The notes: a model not told the origin generated them from the sequence alone. DNA of 64,000 nt from Erysipelothrix urinaevulpis (GCF_009828835.1 NZ_WTTB01000004.1:124001-188000); one strand, 5' to 3'. Counted from the first letter of the stretch, positions 18,839-28,739 are shown. Made by a program: numbers and translations.

Positions 18839-19282
18839 TTACTTTATGGGTATTAAAATTTCACATAGGTTTTGTTTTAGTAATGGACTATCATATCGTT
18901 CTAGGACAGCATTTTTTTCATCAAACTGTAAGTCGTTTTCGATGAGGTATTGAGGAAAATTACGCCAAAATTCATGGATTGCTTTTTCCGTATGATCAAG
19001 GACAATCACTGCATAGTTTCCATCATTAATTACACCCTCATTCAGTTCTTTTACTAAGTCTTTCTCTACATTGATAATTCCAATATCATAACGACATAAG
19101 TTAGGATTTGTTATTTGAGGATTATCAAGTGCCTGTGCAATAATCACAAGGTCATCTCTCATTAAATTTTGTTCGTCTAAATATTTTTTAAATTGTTTCA
19201 TATGACGTCTGTTTTCAGGTCCATATGGACCTATATACCGCTTGTAAAATAGTGACTTATTCTTTAAAACTTCTATTTTCAT
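18839..19282 (-). CDS. GyrI-like small-molecule-binding protein
   Basis: A 147-residue stand-alone GyrI-like (AraC effector-binding) domain: YIGPYGPENRRHMKQF near the start, LCRYDIGI in the middle and a CEILIPI end, all typical. Such proteins bind or hydrolyse drugs and other hydrophobic molecules, or act as gyrase-protective factors. A GAGGAATGAACG leader precedes the ATG. It is transcribed alone, 65 bp upstream of the GlcD-type oxidase. Confidence 0.82.
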   Translation of the reverse strand: MKIEVLKNKSLFYKRYIGPYGPENRRHMKQFKKYLDEQNLMRDDLVIIAQALDNPQITNPNLCRYDIGIINVEKDLVKELNEGVINDGNYAVIVLDHTEKAIHEFWRNFPQYLIENDLQFDEKNAVLERYDSPLLKQNLCEILIPIK

Positions 19283-19404
19283 CGTTCATTCCTCTTTCTT
19301 TTTCACCGGTGATACTGGCATCATAACGTTCATTAAAATGATAATCAAGTCGGTTTAAACTATTCTTTTAAAATTATGGTAAACTAATTAAAAGAGGTGA
19401 AACT

Positions 19405-19914
19405 ATGGAATTTAAACAATTGGTCATGAGTAATTTAAGTGAAGTAAATCATCTCTATCAAGACGTTGTTAAAGATTTGGATAACAATGGCTTATCCATT
19501 TGGGACCATACTTATCCCTTTGAACGCTTTGAAAAAGACATTAATCAAAAAACTATGGTTGGACTTTTTAGTCAATCAAAAATAGTCGCTTGTGCTAATC
19601 TTACTTTTTCAAATTCAATCAGCGATCTAATTGATTGGGATTTTCCATTCGAAAAATCCTTGTATATTGATCGATTTGCAGTGTCTGTGGATCATAGAGG
19701 GAATAAAATTGGCTATCATTTCCTAAAACACATTGAATCATTTGCATTAAAAAACAACTGCTGTTCAATCCGTCTATCAGTTGTTGATTTTAATACTCCT
19801 GCAATTAACTTTTATGAGGCTTATGGATTTAAGCGTGTTGAGGGAAAACGTTCTTCTTTTATCGATTCCAACTCTTCTTACAAAGAACTTGCTTTTGAAT
19901 TAAACATAAAATAA
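19405..19914 (+). CDS. GNAT-family N-acetyltransferase
   Basis: A 169-residue GNAT protein with LYIDRFAVSVDHRGNKIGYH (strand 4 and acetyl-CoA loop) and a FYEAYGFKRVEG C-terminal motif. AAAAGAGGTGAAACT precedes the ATG. Monocistronic, converging on another GNAT gene. Substrate unknown. Confidence 0.85.
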   Translation: MEFKQLVMSNLSEVNHLYQDVVKDLDNNGLSIWDHTYPFERFEKDINQKTMVGLFSQSKIVACANLTFSNSISDLIDWDFPFEKSLYIDRFAVSVDHRGNKIGYHFLKHIESFALKNNCCSIRLSVVDFNTPAINFYEAYGFKRVEGKRSSFIDSNSSYKELAFELNIK

Positions 19915-19955
19915 AAATATGCAATCGGCCTTCTAAAGCTGACTGCATATTTTTT
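19915..19955. terminator. Bidirectional terminator between convergent GNAT genes
   Basis: AATATGCA and TGCATATT form the base of an imperfect hairpin with A and T runs on the two sides, so it can stop transcription from both directions. Confidence 0.7.
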
Positions 19956-19956
19956 A

Positions 19957-20469
19957 TTATTCTGTGTATTTTTTGATATATTCATTACGAAGCATGCCAT
20001 AGCAGATGAGATTTACAGGTTTACCGTGTTGAAATAACATCTCACGCATTTCACCTTCTTTAACAAATCCCATTTTTTCATAAAGACCAATTGCTCGTGT
20101 ATTGGTTGAAAAGACGTGAAGATAAAGTCTGTTTAAATTGAGACCGTAAAATCCCCATTCCAATAGTTGTTTCATAATTTTAGTTCCAAAACCTTGACTC
20201 CAATAATCTTTATTTCCAATTACAATCGCTAATTCAGCATGGCCATTTCTTTGATCTAAATTCATGAATGCACAGGTTCCTAGCGCTATGTCATCATCGT
20301 AGGCAACAAAAGTTTGTCCATCAACCATGATTTGACTCCATTCAGCCACTTCATTATAAGACATCGGACGAATAAAGCCTGATTGATCAAACTGAGCGAC
20401 TTCTGGATCATTTCTCCATGAATAATATAAAGGAATATGATCTTCCGTAAATTTTTCAAATCGTAACAT
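19957..20469 (-). CDS. GNAT acetyltransferase, RimJ/RimL type
   Basis: A 170-residue GNAT_3 protein: LRFEKFTEDHIPLYYSWRND at the start, IGNKDYWSQGFGTKIMKQLL (acetyl-CoA loop) and NTRAIGLYEKMGFVKEGEMR. Related enzymes acetylate ribosomal proteins, amino sugars or polyamines. It is the last gene of the pepV-yfcC unit, 12 bp after the carrier gene, so an amino-acid or peptide-derived substrate is possible. Confidence 0.88.
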   Translation of the reverse strand: MLRFEKFTEDHIPLYYSWRNDPEVAQFDQSGFIRPMSYNEVAEWSQIMVDGQTFVAYDDDIALGTCAFMNLDQRNGHAELAIVIGNKDYWSQGFGTKIMKQLLEWGFYGLNLNRLYLHVFSTNTRAIGLYEKMGFVKEGEMREMLFQHGKPVNLICYGMLRNEYIKKYTE

Positions 20470-20481
20470 AAATTCTCCTAT

Positions 20482-22020
20482 CTACTGGACTAAGCCAAGG
20501 TATGGAGCAATTGAAATTATAATTGCTGCCGCAAACAATAGTACTGATAATATTTTAACTGTGAATTTTAAATAACGATCATAGGGTACATTAACAAGTT
20601 CAAGTGTTCCCATAAGTGTCGCACCTGGGTATAAACCAGACATAAAGTTAACACCCGCAGCAAAGGCACTTATCAAGATGATTTGTCCACCAGCTGCTCC
20701 AAGTTTACTTGAGACAAAGAGTGCCGAAGCAACAGCTCCCAAGATTGGCATAGAAATACCGGCAACACCACTTGTTGATTGTAAGAATAAACCAATCAGC
20801 ACATATGCTGCCATTGCAAAAATTCCAAATATCCATAATGGAACACTTGAAAGTGCATTGGATATGTAGTAGATAAATGTAATCGACATTCCTTGCGTTG
20901 CATCACCCATGATGATTGCAATTCCGCGAGCGATAGATAAAACAACAACAACTCCTAGGAGATCTTTTAAACCATCTAAAAACACATCAAGAAATTCCAT
21001 TTCACTCATATTATTAATCACTTTAAGGATCAATGATCCACTTAAAAATAAGAACGCAAATTCATTAAATCCCCATGTTCCAAATGGGCTAACATGACTT
21101 GCTCCAAGAATTGTTCCTAGGAATGGAACCTTCGCAAGAGCAGTAAATGGTGCATTAACAAGGTTGTAACCTGCTTCACCTGTTAATTCAAGCCATGGAA
21201 AGAATCCAACAATCATCAAGAACACTAGGATAACAAAAACAAAAACGGATCGTTTTCTTTCTTTTGTAAATTCTGGCATTTCAGCTTTTTGATCGACCAA
21301 TGTTTTCACATCTTCTAAATCAGCTAAAATTGATTTAGATTTATCGTCTTTCACTTTATTGGCATAGGATAACACAAAGGCTGTTGCGATAACATACAGT
21401 ATAAGAAATGTAATCGATCGAAGGATAATCCCTGAACCTAGCGTTAATTCTGGGTTACCAATGGCTGAAACAGCTGCACCTGTGGAAAATGGATTCACAA
21501 CACTTGCCATGTTTCCCACCGTAGAACCAATAAACAATACTGCAAGTCCAGTCATCACATCATAACCCGCTAAGACAAACATCGGAACAACTACGACAGC
21601 AAAGGCAGTGATTTCTTCCCAAAAACCAAACGATGTTCCTAACAAAGCAAAAACAAACATCATAATCGCAATTAACACAGACCCTTGAAATTTATTTAAG
21701 AGTTCGCCAATTCCTGCTTCTAAAGCTCCTGTTTTATTAAGAACAGCTAAAAATCCACCTGCCACAAGAATTCCTACTCCAACATCAGAGGATGCTTGGA
21801 ATCCTTTTATCGGTGCCATAAGAACATCCCATAAACCAAATGGTTGCATTCCTTGGCCTTGTAATATTTGTCCATTATCACTCAAAACAGCATCCAAGAC
21901 TATTTTTCCTGTTTCTTTATCAAAAACAGATTGTGGAATAAAGTACGAAAGAATCGCTGTCACAACAAGTGCTATTGCAACAATCGTATAGGCACTTGGC
22001 ATTTTAAACTTTTTCTTCAT
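20482..22020 (-). CDS. YfcC family membrane transporter
   Basis: A 512-residue polytopic protein of the YfcC/ArsB-NhaD-like group with about 12 membrane segments. Family marks include SYFIPQSVFDKETG after the first helix and GNMASVVNPFSTGAA. Members are thought to carry amino acids or related organic acids. The gene begins 1 bp after the end of pepV and is followed by a GNAT gene, so uptake or exchange of a dipeptide breakdown product is inferred. Confidence 0.88.
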   Translation of the reverse strand: MKKKFKMPSAYTIVAIALVVTAILSYFIPQSVFDKETGKIVLDAVLSDNGQILQGQGMQPFGLWDVLMAPIKGFQASSDVGVGILVAGGFLAVLNKTGALEAGIGELLNKFQGSVLIAIMMFVFALLGTSFGFWEEITAFAVVVVPMFVLAGYDVMTGLAVLFIGSTVGNMASVVNPFSTGAAVSAIGNPELTLGSGIILRSITFLILYVIATAFVLSYANKVKDDKSKSILADLEDVKTLVDQKAEMPEFTKERKRSVFVFVILVFLMIVGFFPWLELTGEAGYNLVNAPFTALAKVPFLGTILGASHVSPFGTWGFNEFAFLFLSGSLILKVINNMSEMEFLDVFLDGLKDLLGVVVVLSIARGIAIIMGDATQGMSITFIYYISNALSSVPLWIFGIFAMAAYVLIGLFLQSTSGVAGISMPILGAVASALFVSSKLGAAGGQIILISAFAAGVNFMSGLYPGATLMGTLELVNVPYDRYLKFTVKILSVLLFAAAIIISIAPYLGLVQ

Positions 22021-22021
22021 T

Positions 22022-23353
22022 CTACCTCACCACTAAATGCATGAAAGCTTCAATATAAACTTCCATCGCTTTCTTAATATCTTCAATCACAATATACTCA
22101 TTCGCTTGATGTTCAGTCTTTTCAGTCCCTGGGAAACCTGCGCCAAATGCAACAACATTTTTCATTGCACGAGCATACGTCGCGCCACCACTTACAATCG
22201 GTTCTGACGCTAAGTCGCCTGTTACATTTTGATAAGCTTTCATGAGACCTTGAATTAATTCTGATTCACGTTCAACATATATCGATGGCAATTCATCGTA
22301 TAATTCAACAACGACACGATATTGATGACTGATTTTCTTTAATCCTTCATCAACCTTATCGCGTGAAAATGTTACTGGGAATCGCATATCAATGCCAACT
22401 TTTTGACTGTTGCCATCAAATTCAACTTTCCCAACATTTAACATCAATTTTCCAGACACTTCATCTTCAACCGGTCCATAAATACCTTTTCCATTTGGAT
22501 CCGCTAATACATCGACAATGAAATCAATCATACGATTTCGTTTTCCAACTTTATGAAGTGCTTGAGCAGCATAAACAATCGCATTTTCACCCTGGTCTGC
22601 TGCCATGGCATGCATTGCTTTTCCATAAACGATTAAATCATCCGCTTTAACTTCATAACGAACATTCATCGCTTCTAATTCTTTTATCACATCTTCATCT
22701 ACATCAATAAAGGCTTGTGATGGAACAGCATTCAACGGTCCACCACCTTCTAAACGAATGTCAGATAGTTCGTGTGATGTTAAGAAATATTCGATTAATC
22801 CTTTTTCAGCATAGGTTAAGGGGAATGATGAATCAGGTGTGAACCCCATTGTAGGAATTTCTTCTTTTGCGGTATAAGCCTTCATGCATCTCCACAATGA
22901 TTCTTCATCCGTTCCAAAGATAAAACGAACGCGTTTATCTAATTCTTTACCTTGTTCTAATAATATCTTTAACGCATACATTGATGCCAACGTTGGTCCT
23001 TTATCATCTGAACTTCCACGACCAAACAATTTTCCATCTTTTTCGACTAATTCAAAAGGATGTGTGTGCCACTCATTAATATCACCAACAGGAACAACAT
23101 CAATATGCCCAAGCACACCAAATAATTCCTCTCCTTCTCCAATTTCTGCATAACCATAATATCCTTCAGGATCAATATAAGTCTTAAAGCCCATACGTTT
23201 AGAAATTGCAATAATTTCTTCCAATGCTTGTTGAATTGGAGCACCAAATGGTTTGACACCATTTTCATCCAATACACTCTCAACTGCTACTAAGCTCTTT
23301 AAATCATTCTTATAATCTTCAAAACTATTATCAATTAGTTCTTTTATATTCAT
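22022..23353 (-). CDS. pepV: M20 dipeptidase, PepV family
   Basis: A 443-residue zinc dipeptidase. Metal ligands sit in GHIDVVPVGD (His83, Asp85), SSDDKGP (near 116) and GTDEES (near 149), with a late His in EHQANEYI. A dimerisation/lid domain separates the catalytic parts. It hydrolyses dipeptides in the cytoplasm. The ribosome site GGAGG precedes the ATG. It leads an operon with a YfcC carrier and a GNAT enzyme. Confidence 0.92.
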   Translation of the reverse strand: MNIKELIDNSFEDYKNDLKSLVAVESVLDENGVKPFGAPIQQALEEIIAISKRMGFKTYIDPEGYYGYAEIGEGEELFGVLGHIDVVPVGDINEWHTHPFELVEKDGKLFGRGSSDDKGPTLASMYALKILLEQGKELDKRVRFIFGTDEESLWRCMKAYTAKEEIPTMGFTPDSSFPLTYAEKGLIEYFLTSHELSDIRLEGGGPLNAVPSQAFIDVDEDVIKELEAMNVRYEVKADDLIVYGKAMHAMAADQGENAIVYAAQALHKVGKRNRMIDFIVDVLADPNGKGIYGPVEDEVSGKLMLNVGKVEFDGNSQKVGIDMRFPVTFSRDKVDEGLKKISHQYRVVVELYDELPSIYVERESELIQGLMKAYQNVTGDLASEPIVSGGATYARAMKNVVAFGAGFPGTEKTEHQANEYIVIEDIKKAMEVYIEAFMHLVVR

Positions 23354-23425
23354 ACTATTACCTCCATAGTCCTATTGTAACAAATTTTCATTGTGCACTA
23401 AAGATAAGCTCTGTATTATTTCAAA

Positions 23426-23449
23426 GAAAAAAGACACTATTGTGTCTTT
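23426..23449 (-). terminator. Intrinsic terminator of the GDPD gene
   Basis: AAAGACAC pairs with GTGTCTTT around AATA, followed by a T-rich tract on the minus strand. It overlaps the stop codon at 23437. Confidence 0.8.
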
Positions 23450-24210
23450 GGTTCAAAATATTCAAATATCATTGCATCCACGTTTTCAAATTGTGGATCT
23501 TTTTCATGAATTGTCCACGAAACAATGTTCCCCCCCATTGCTTGGTAAAGTTTAAGATTAATGCTTAGTGGGAATAAATTTTTATGAACTGCCATAAAAT
23601 CAGGACGAGTTAAAACATTGATCCACAAATGAATCCATAAGTATGGAACAAAACGAACATCATATTCCTTTTCTTGCATAATCAATTGACCACGGGTGTA
23701 ATTTCGACGATGAAGTCTAAACCAAAATACAATGCGTGGGTCAAACGATTCCACAACAAACTCACCCTCATAATCATCAAGCTGTTCAACAGTCTTTGTT
23801 GCCAATCGTTTATAATCACCCAACGGTTTCAACTCTACAATTAATGGTACACGTCCAGCTACACATTCTAAAACTTCTGAGAATCTAGGAATAGTATGAC
23901 CATTAATGGTCATTAAATCGATTTCCCAGCTATTCAAATCACTGAGTTTGTCATTGTTTCCCAGTAGTCGTACAAAATCACCATCATGGAAAACATACAC
24001 GACATCATCTTTCGATAACTGAACATCAAGTTCGATTCCGTATCCTTTTTGGCAAGATTTCTCGAATGCCGCAAGGCTATTTTCTAAGACAATATTATTT
24101 TCATCGTGATGACCACGGTGTGTAAAGAGTCCTTTCACATGCCTTTTTCGAAATGGAGGTTTGATTAACAATACATAAACCAGAATTATTATGATGATAA
24201 TTTTAAGCAT
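23437..24210 (-). CDS. Glycerophosphodiester phosphodiesterase
   Basis: A 257-residue GDPD with an N-terminal membrane anchor (LKIIIIIILVYVLLI). Catalytic residues are visible as FTHRGHH, IELDVQLSKD and VFHDGD. It hydrolyses glycerophosphodiesters to glycerol-3-phosphate and an alcohol at the membrane. Its start overlaps the end of the upstream MFS gene by 8 bp, which suggests the carrier and enzyme act on the same compound class. Confidence 0.92.
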   Translation of the reverse strand: MLKIIIIIILVYVLLIKPPFRKRHVKGLFTHRGHHDENNIVLENSLAAFEKSCQKGYGIELDVQLSKDDVVYVFHDGDFVRLLGNNDKLSDLNSWEIDLMTINGHTIPRFSEVLECVAGRVPLIVELKPLGDYKRLATKTVEQLDDYEGEFVVESFDPRIVFWFRLHRRNYTRGQLIMQEKEYDVRFVPYLWIHLWINVLTRPDFMAVHKNLFPLSINLKLYQAMGGNIVSWTIHEKDPQFENVDAMIFEYFEPKTQ

Positions 24211-25468
24211 GATTTATGACATCTTCCAATTTAGAATCACCATGATGAACCTGCATCATCGTCAAGAAAGCAACGAGTAAAAAGAAAGCAGCATAGGGAA
24301 ATAATATTTGATAACCAATCATATCAAACAATAAGCCCGATAAAATGGGAGTTATAATTTGAGCTGACATTGAAAAGGTATAGTAAAGACCCGTATATTT
24401 ACCAATATCATCTCCACTTGCCATTTCGAGAACCATGGGTAATGAGTTTACGTTAATCGCTGCCCAAGCAAACCCTGCTAAAAGGAAATTACCAAACATT
24501 AAAGGCGTAAACTGACGATACAGTCCAGCAGTTCCAAAGGCAAAGGTTAGGACAACAACACCGACAAGAATCATTTTTTTACGACCAATCTTTTCTGACA
24601 TCTTTCCAATCGGAATAAATGATAGGATTGCTCCTACATTTGCGATGAGTAAAACAGTGGAAGCTTGTGATCCTGTAAAACCAATTTGAATCGTTGCATA
24701 TCGAGAAAATGCAGAGATAACAGCATTGTACCCCATAAACCAAAGGGCAATGGAAAGTAGAAGAAAGATCATTGAACGACGAACTTCTTTTGCCATCTTT
24801 ATTCCTGTACTATCTGTCTTCTCTTCATCACTTAGATCGATTCCAAGTTCTAAAGAAGTTTCTTGCATTTCTAAGGACCACTGTTTTTCATTGACCGTAA
24901 AGACCATCACTAACATAGCAATCAAGATAAAGGTTGCGACTGCAATAAACAATCGATGATAGGACCCCATTTTATCAGGACTCAATAAACTAATCATCAC
25001 TAAGACCACTACACCACCAACTGCCCCCATTAAATTAATGATAGCATTAGCACCTGACCGAAGTGGCTTGATTGTAATATCTGGCATTAAGGCCACTGCT
25101 GGTGTGCGATAGGATGCGACAGACAACAACACCAATGCTAACCCCAAAGCAAACGCAATAAAATTACGGGCTTCAGCGGCATAAGGAATAATAATCATAG
25201 AAATAATCGTTAAAATCGAACCGACGACAATGTAGGGCATTCTTTTCCCGTACTTCGTATCTGTTTTATCAGACAATGCCCCAAAAAAAGGTAACAATAA
25301 CAGGGCAAGTATGTTATCCAATGACATGACGACCCCTGCCCATGTATCAGAAATCATAAATTCATTTTTCAAAATTAATGGAATGACAAAATCATAAAGT
25401 TGCCAAAAACCTGAAATTGTCATAAACGCTAAACCAACTAAAAAAGTTCGTTTTGTATTTAATTTCAT
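24203..25468 (-). CDS. MFS transporter
   Basis: A 421-residue carrier with 12 predicted helices. Loop motif GALSDKTDTKYGKRMPYI (loop 2-3) and GKMSEKIGRKKMIL (loop 8-9) are typical of the major facilitator group, close to the SLC45/GPH-like sugar carriers. The ATG at 25468 has AGAGGAGG 5 nt upstream; an in-frame TTG further up was rejected. Coupled to the GDPD gene. Confidence 0.88.
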   Translation of the reverse strand: MKLNTKRTFLVGLAFMTISGFWQLYDFVIPLILKNEFMISDTWAGVVMSLDNILALLLLPFFGALSDKTDTKYGKRMPYIVVGSILTIISMIIIPYAAEARNFIAFALGLALVLLSVASYRTPAVALMPDITIKPLRSGANAIINLMGAVGGVVVLVMISLLSPDKMGSYHRLFIAVATFILIAMLVMVFTVNEKQWSLEMQETSLELGIDLSDEEKTDSTGIKMAKEVRRSMIFLLLSIALWFMGYNAVISAFSRYATIQIGFTGSQASTVLLIANVGAILSFIPIGKMSEKIGRKKMILVGVVVLTFAFGTAGLYRQFTPLMFGNFLLAGFAWAAINVNSLPMVLEMASGDDIGKYTGLYYTFSMSAQIITPILSGLLFDMIGYQILFPYAAFFLLVAFLTMMQVHHGDSKLEDVINHA

Positions 25469-25531
25469 AAGAGCCTCCTCTATCCCCAATTAAGCTAATA
25501 ATACCATAATTAAACCCCTATTAATGCTAAT

Positions 25532-26164
25532 TCATGAAGTCTTAACAATCAAAACTCCACACAAGATAATCGATAACATTAAAAACAACAACCAATATAA
25601 GCTCTGATTAATCACTGCAAGATTCAAAGCAACGTTATCTATTTTACTGAGTTTAATATGTTGTTTAACCCAAAAGTTAGCCCAAACTTCCATAAAGACA
25701 ACCATCAACCAGTGCAATATTTGAACAAGCGTCAATAGCACCAACAACCATTTTAAAATAAGGTATCCTTTAGGAAAAAAGAAACTCACAACACCACTCA
25801 ATAAACTTAGAATTAATAAACCATATAACCCCATTTTTAATGCAATAAAAAGTTTCAAGATAATTGACGTCTTGATGGATCGAAACGTATGTGCATGACC
25901 AAGTTCATGCGCAATACTCAATCTATCTTGAATGGTATAATTTTCTTTTTTTATAATGGAAATCGACTGATCAATACTGTTACACGAATAGTGTTGATCC
26001 TCTTTTACCTCTATCTCTTCATATGTGTTAAGCCACAGCTTTATATCATGATAACTCCATTGTTCGTGATTATTTGCATCCTTTTTAATCCACTGATGTT
26101 GGACAAACTCTAAGAGTATGATGACAATCAATAAAATCCCCAACAGAACTTGAATCCAAATCAT
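25532..26164 (-). CDS. Membrane zinc metallopeptidase, YugP-like
   Basis: A 210-residue membrane protein with an N-terminal helix (WIQVLLGILLIVIILL), a HELGH zinc motif in SIAHELGHAHTF, and two or three further hydrophobic helices. This matches the Zn_peptidase_2 (YugP) family. Substrate unknown. It overlaps the DUF4886 gene by 4 bp. Confidence 0.8.
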   Translation of the reverse strand: MIWIQVLLGILLIVIILLEFVQHQWIKKDANNHEQWSYHDIKLWLNTYEEIEVKEDQHYSCNSIDQSISIIKKENYTIQDRLSIAHELGHAHTFRSIKTSIILKLFIALKMGLYGLLILSLLSGVVSFFFPKGYLILKWLLVLLTLVQILHWLMVVFMEVWANFWVKQHIKLSKIDNVALNLAVINQSLYWLLFLMLSIILCGVLIVKTS

Positions 26165-26880
26165 TGATGACCTGAAACCACTTCTTTTACTAGAATATTT
26201 GTCAGTTCTAATACTTGAGGTGTCAGTGTCGTTATGATGTCAGTTTTAGTGGCTTCTGGATAAAAAAAGTATAACCAGATAAGCGCTCCTACATACTTAC
26301 CAAACTCTGTATTAAGATGATACCCATCTAGACACATTGGAATGTCTTGCAACTCTTTTGTTTCTCTAATCACAGAAACAGCATCCGCCGCCAAGATAAC
26401 ATCAAGCCCTTCACGTTTTTGAATTTCTTTGGCAGTTTGATCAATCATCTCATTCATCCTTTGCTGAGAATGATCATAGTGACCATAACTCTCATGATCA
26501 CAGTCCTTTTCATATGACCATGTTTTATGTAAAACAAGACGTGCTTGGGGTTGATGTTTTTTTAAATAATCAATTAATTCATTGATGTATGGATAATAGG
26601 TCTTAATTAAGCCACTCTCACCCGAAAATTGTTGGAGTGTTATAACATCCCACGGTTCACTTAACACAGTCCTTAAGCCAACCTTTTTTTGACATATTGC
26701 ATCAACTTGATATTCATACACTTCCTCATTTGTTTGTAAATTATGAGCATGAGTTTTGAGCGAACAACCTGGAATATATAAGTTCACAACCTGTGCATCG
26801 TAATGATTTAATGCAAATAAACGATTTAAATTTTCAGTAGTATTCATTGAAAAACTATTACCAATTGCTAAAATTTTCAT
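26161..26880 (-). CDS. DUF4886 (SGNH-like) protein
   Basis: A 239-residue protein beginning ILAIGNSFSMNTTENLNRLF, the DUF4886 signature in which GNSFS resembles the SGNH block I nucleophile. A late DGYHLNTEFGKY block matches the Asp/His end of that fold. Probably a hydrolase or esterase with unknown substrate. No signal peptide. First gene of a pair with the YugP-like protease. Confidence 0.82.
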   Translation of the reverse strand: MKILAIGNSFSMNTTENLNRLFALNHYDAQVVNLYIPGCSLKTHAHNLQTNEEVYEYQVDAICQKKVGLRTVLSEPWDVITLQQFSGESGLIKTYYPYINELIDYLKKHQPQARLVLHKTWSYEKDCDHESYGHYDHSQQRMNEMIDQTAKEIQKREGLDVILAADAVSVIRETKELQDIPMCLDGYHLNTEFGKYVGALIWLYFFYPEATKTDIITTLTPQVLELTNILVKEVVSGHQ

Positions 26881-26973
26881 TCTACACCATCCTTATTAAC
26901 TATATTATAAGCCTTTATCATGGCATTACCATGATTATCTTGCTAAGTCTTTTAACAATTTAGAGGATAAGTA

Positions 26974-27002
26974 TTTACAACACTGAATCAGTGTGCTAGT
27001 AT
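26974..27002 (+). promoter_or_regulatory. Promoter with operator in the spacer
   Basis: TTTACA (26974-26979) and TAGTAT (26997-27002) are 17 nt apart. Almost the whole spacer is a perfect dyad, ACACTGA-A-TCAGTGT (26980-26994). A repressor bound there would block RNA polymerase. It drives the ABC exporter genes; the regulator is not encoded next to them. Confidence 0.75.
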
Positions 27003-27035
27003 AGTTAGGACAGTGATACAGGAGGAAGTATTAAG

Positions 27036-27941
27036 ATGAAAAAAGCAATTGATATTAAAAACCTAAATAAATACTACGGAAAATTTCATGCATTAAATGA
27101 TGTTTCATTAAGTGTTTATGAAGGGGATATTTACGGGCTTATTGGAAAAAATGGTGCCGGTAAAACAACATTATTTAAACAAATTTTAGGGCTTTCAAAT
27201 TACCAGGATGGTGATGTGAGCATTCTCAGTAGTACATCTGAAGATCAACTAAGAAAAGCAAGAAAAGACATTGGTTTCTATATAAACTCTACTTTTTTTC
27301 CTTATCTTAGCGCAAAAGAAAACCTTGAATATTTTAGAATTTTAAAAGGAATTGAAGATAAAGATGAGGTTGATCGCGTTCTAAAAATTGTTGAATTAGA
27401 TAAAGTTAATAAAAAATATAAATCTTTTTCAATGGGAATGAAACAACGTCTAGGAATCGCGAATGCTATCATGGGAAATCCTAAAATTGTAATCTTAGAT
27501 GAGCCAATTAATGGTCTTGACCCTCAAGGAATTGTGGATATTCGTAATCTAATTAAAAAGTTAAATAAAGACTATAACATGACCTTAATCGTATCATCCC
27601 ATATCCTGAATGAGTTGAGTTTAATTGCCACTCGTTTTGGAATGATCGATCATGGTGTTTTACTAAAAGAAATTACCAGCGACGAATTGCAAGAACAGAA
27701 GGACTCAATCATGATTCATACAAATAAATATGACCAAACATTGAAATTTTTGGAAAACAATGCAGTTACGACTATCATTAACCAAAACAATGAGAATGAA
27801 ATTCAAGTCACAACGTCACTTGAAGCAGATTTACTTTTAAAACAATTAATGCAACATGACTTAGGGATTGAAGAATTTTACTTCCATAAGAGCAGTTTAG
27901 AAGAATTCTACTTTTCATTAACTGAAGGAGGAATTAAATAA
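27036..27941 (+). CDS. ABC transporter ATP-binding protein (BcrA-like)
   Basis: A 301-residue ATPase of the bacitracin/antibiotic-exporter type: Walker A GKNGAGKTT, signature FSMGMKQRLGIA, Walker B IVILDEPINGLDP and the switch His in SSHILNEL. The last 80 residues form the variable domain of BcrA-like proteins. AGGAGG lies 8-9 nt before the ATG. Its stop overlaps the permease start (TAATG), so the two form one exporter, perhaps for lantibiotic or peptide defence. Confidence 0.93.
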   Translation: MKKAIDIKNLNKYYGKFHALNDVSLSVYEGDIYGLIGKNGAGKTTLFKQILGLSNYQDGDVSILSSTSEDQLRKARKDIGFYINSTFFPYLSAKENLEYFRILKGIEDKDEVDRVLKIVELDKVNKKYKSFSMGMKQRLGIANAIMGNPKIVILDEPINGLDPQGIVDIRNLIKKLNKDYNMTLIVSSHILNELSLIATRFGMIDHGVLLKEITSDELQEQKDSIMIHTNKYDQTLKFLENNAVTTIINQNNENEIQVTTSLEADLLLKQLMQHDLGIEEFYFHKSSLEEFYFSLTEGGIK

Positions 27942-28690
27942 TGTTAGGACTATTTAAAGCAGATTTTTACCGTATTACTCATAAACGTTCGTTTTACTAT
28001 TACACGTTATTTTGTACAGCAATGTTTACCATTATTGCCATTATGGCAGGTGGACGCGCTATGTCGGATGGAGCGTTTGCTGATTTTGGTATCATGATGA
28101 TTACCTTATCACCGATGATTATTGGAATCTTTATTTACACACTCTACTTTGGTGATGATATCCGTTACAAAAATGCCCAAGCAACTTTAGGTTATGGTTA
28201 CACTCGAACATCTCTATTACTTTATAAATTTATATTCTTTGTCTTGTTAACCATATCGGCAAGTGCATACTTATTTCTAATTATTTTTGTTAACTCATTT
28301 ATCTTTGGAAAAGTACTTCCTAGCCAAGTTACTAATTCAATGGTTTTAATTAGCATCATGGCATCGTTAAAAACAATAATATTTGCAACACTTTCAAATA
28401 TTATTCTTTACAAGACTCAACAAACATCTGCCAGTACTGTGGTTTTCGTTATGCTAGCAACGTCAACATTAAATATGCTTTTAGGTCTTTTACTCGGACA
28501 AAACTTCATTATCAATGTTATTGGTAATCTTACGCCTTACCTGGCAACTACCCTTAGCAACACTGTAATGAATGAATGGATGGCTAATGGAATAGGCTAC
28601 TCAAGCAACTTATTAATCTTATTGGGTTATATTCTAATATCCTTAACTGCAGCAGTGTTCTTATTTGAAAAGAAAGAACTAGAATTCTAA
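27941..28690 (+). CDS. ABC transporter permease
   Basis: A 249-residue membrane protein with six predicted helices, typical of the ABC-2 permeases that pair with BcrA-like ATPases. Translationally coupled to the ATPase. The last 94 bp of the gene are present again at 31153-31246 as part of the large direct repeat. Confidence 0.88.
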   Translation: MLGLFKADFYRITHKRSFYYYTLFCTAMFTIIAIMAGGRAMSDGAFADFGIMMITLSPMIIGIFIYTLYFGDDIRYKNAQATLGYGYTRTSLLLYKFIFFVLLTISASAYLFLIIFVNSFIFGKVLPSQVTNSMVLISIMASLKTIIFATLSNIILYKTQQTSASTVVFVMLATSTLNMLLGLLLGQNFIINVIGNLTPYLATTLSNTVMNEWMANGIGYSSNLLILLGYILISLTAAVFLFEKKELEF

Positions 28691-28697
28691 TCCACAT

Positions 28698-28735
28698 AAA
28701 AAAACAGCTAACTTCAATCGTTTAGCTGTTTTTTT
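28698..28735. terminator. Bidirectional terminator (left copy)
   Basis: AACAGCTAA and TTAGCTGTT form the stem, with runs of A and T on the two sides. It ends the exporter operon and is duplicated at 31254-31291. Confidence 0.85.
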
Positions 28736-28739
28736 GTGT

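Noticed and set aside
28698-28735. Terminator hairpin as the end of a transposon
   Set aside because: It is an ordinary bidirectional terminator that was copied with the 388-bp repeat; no transposase or short target duplication is present.
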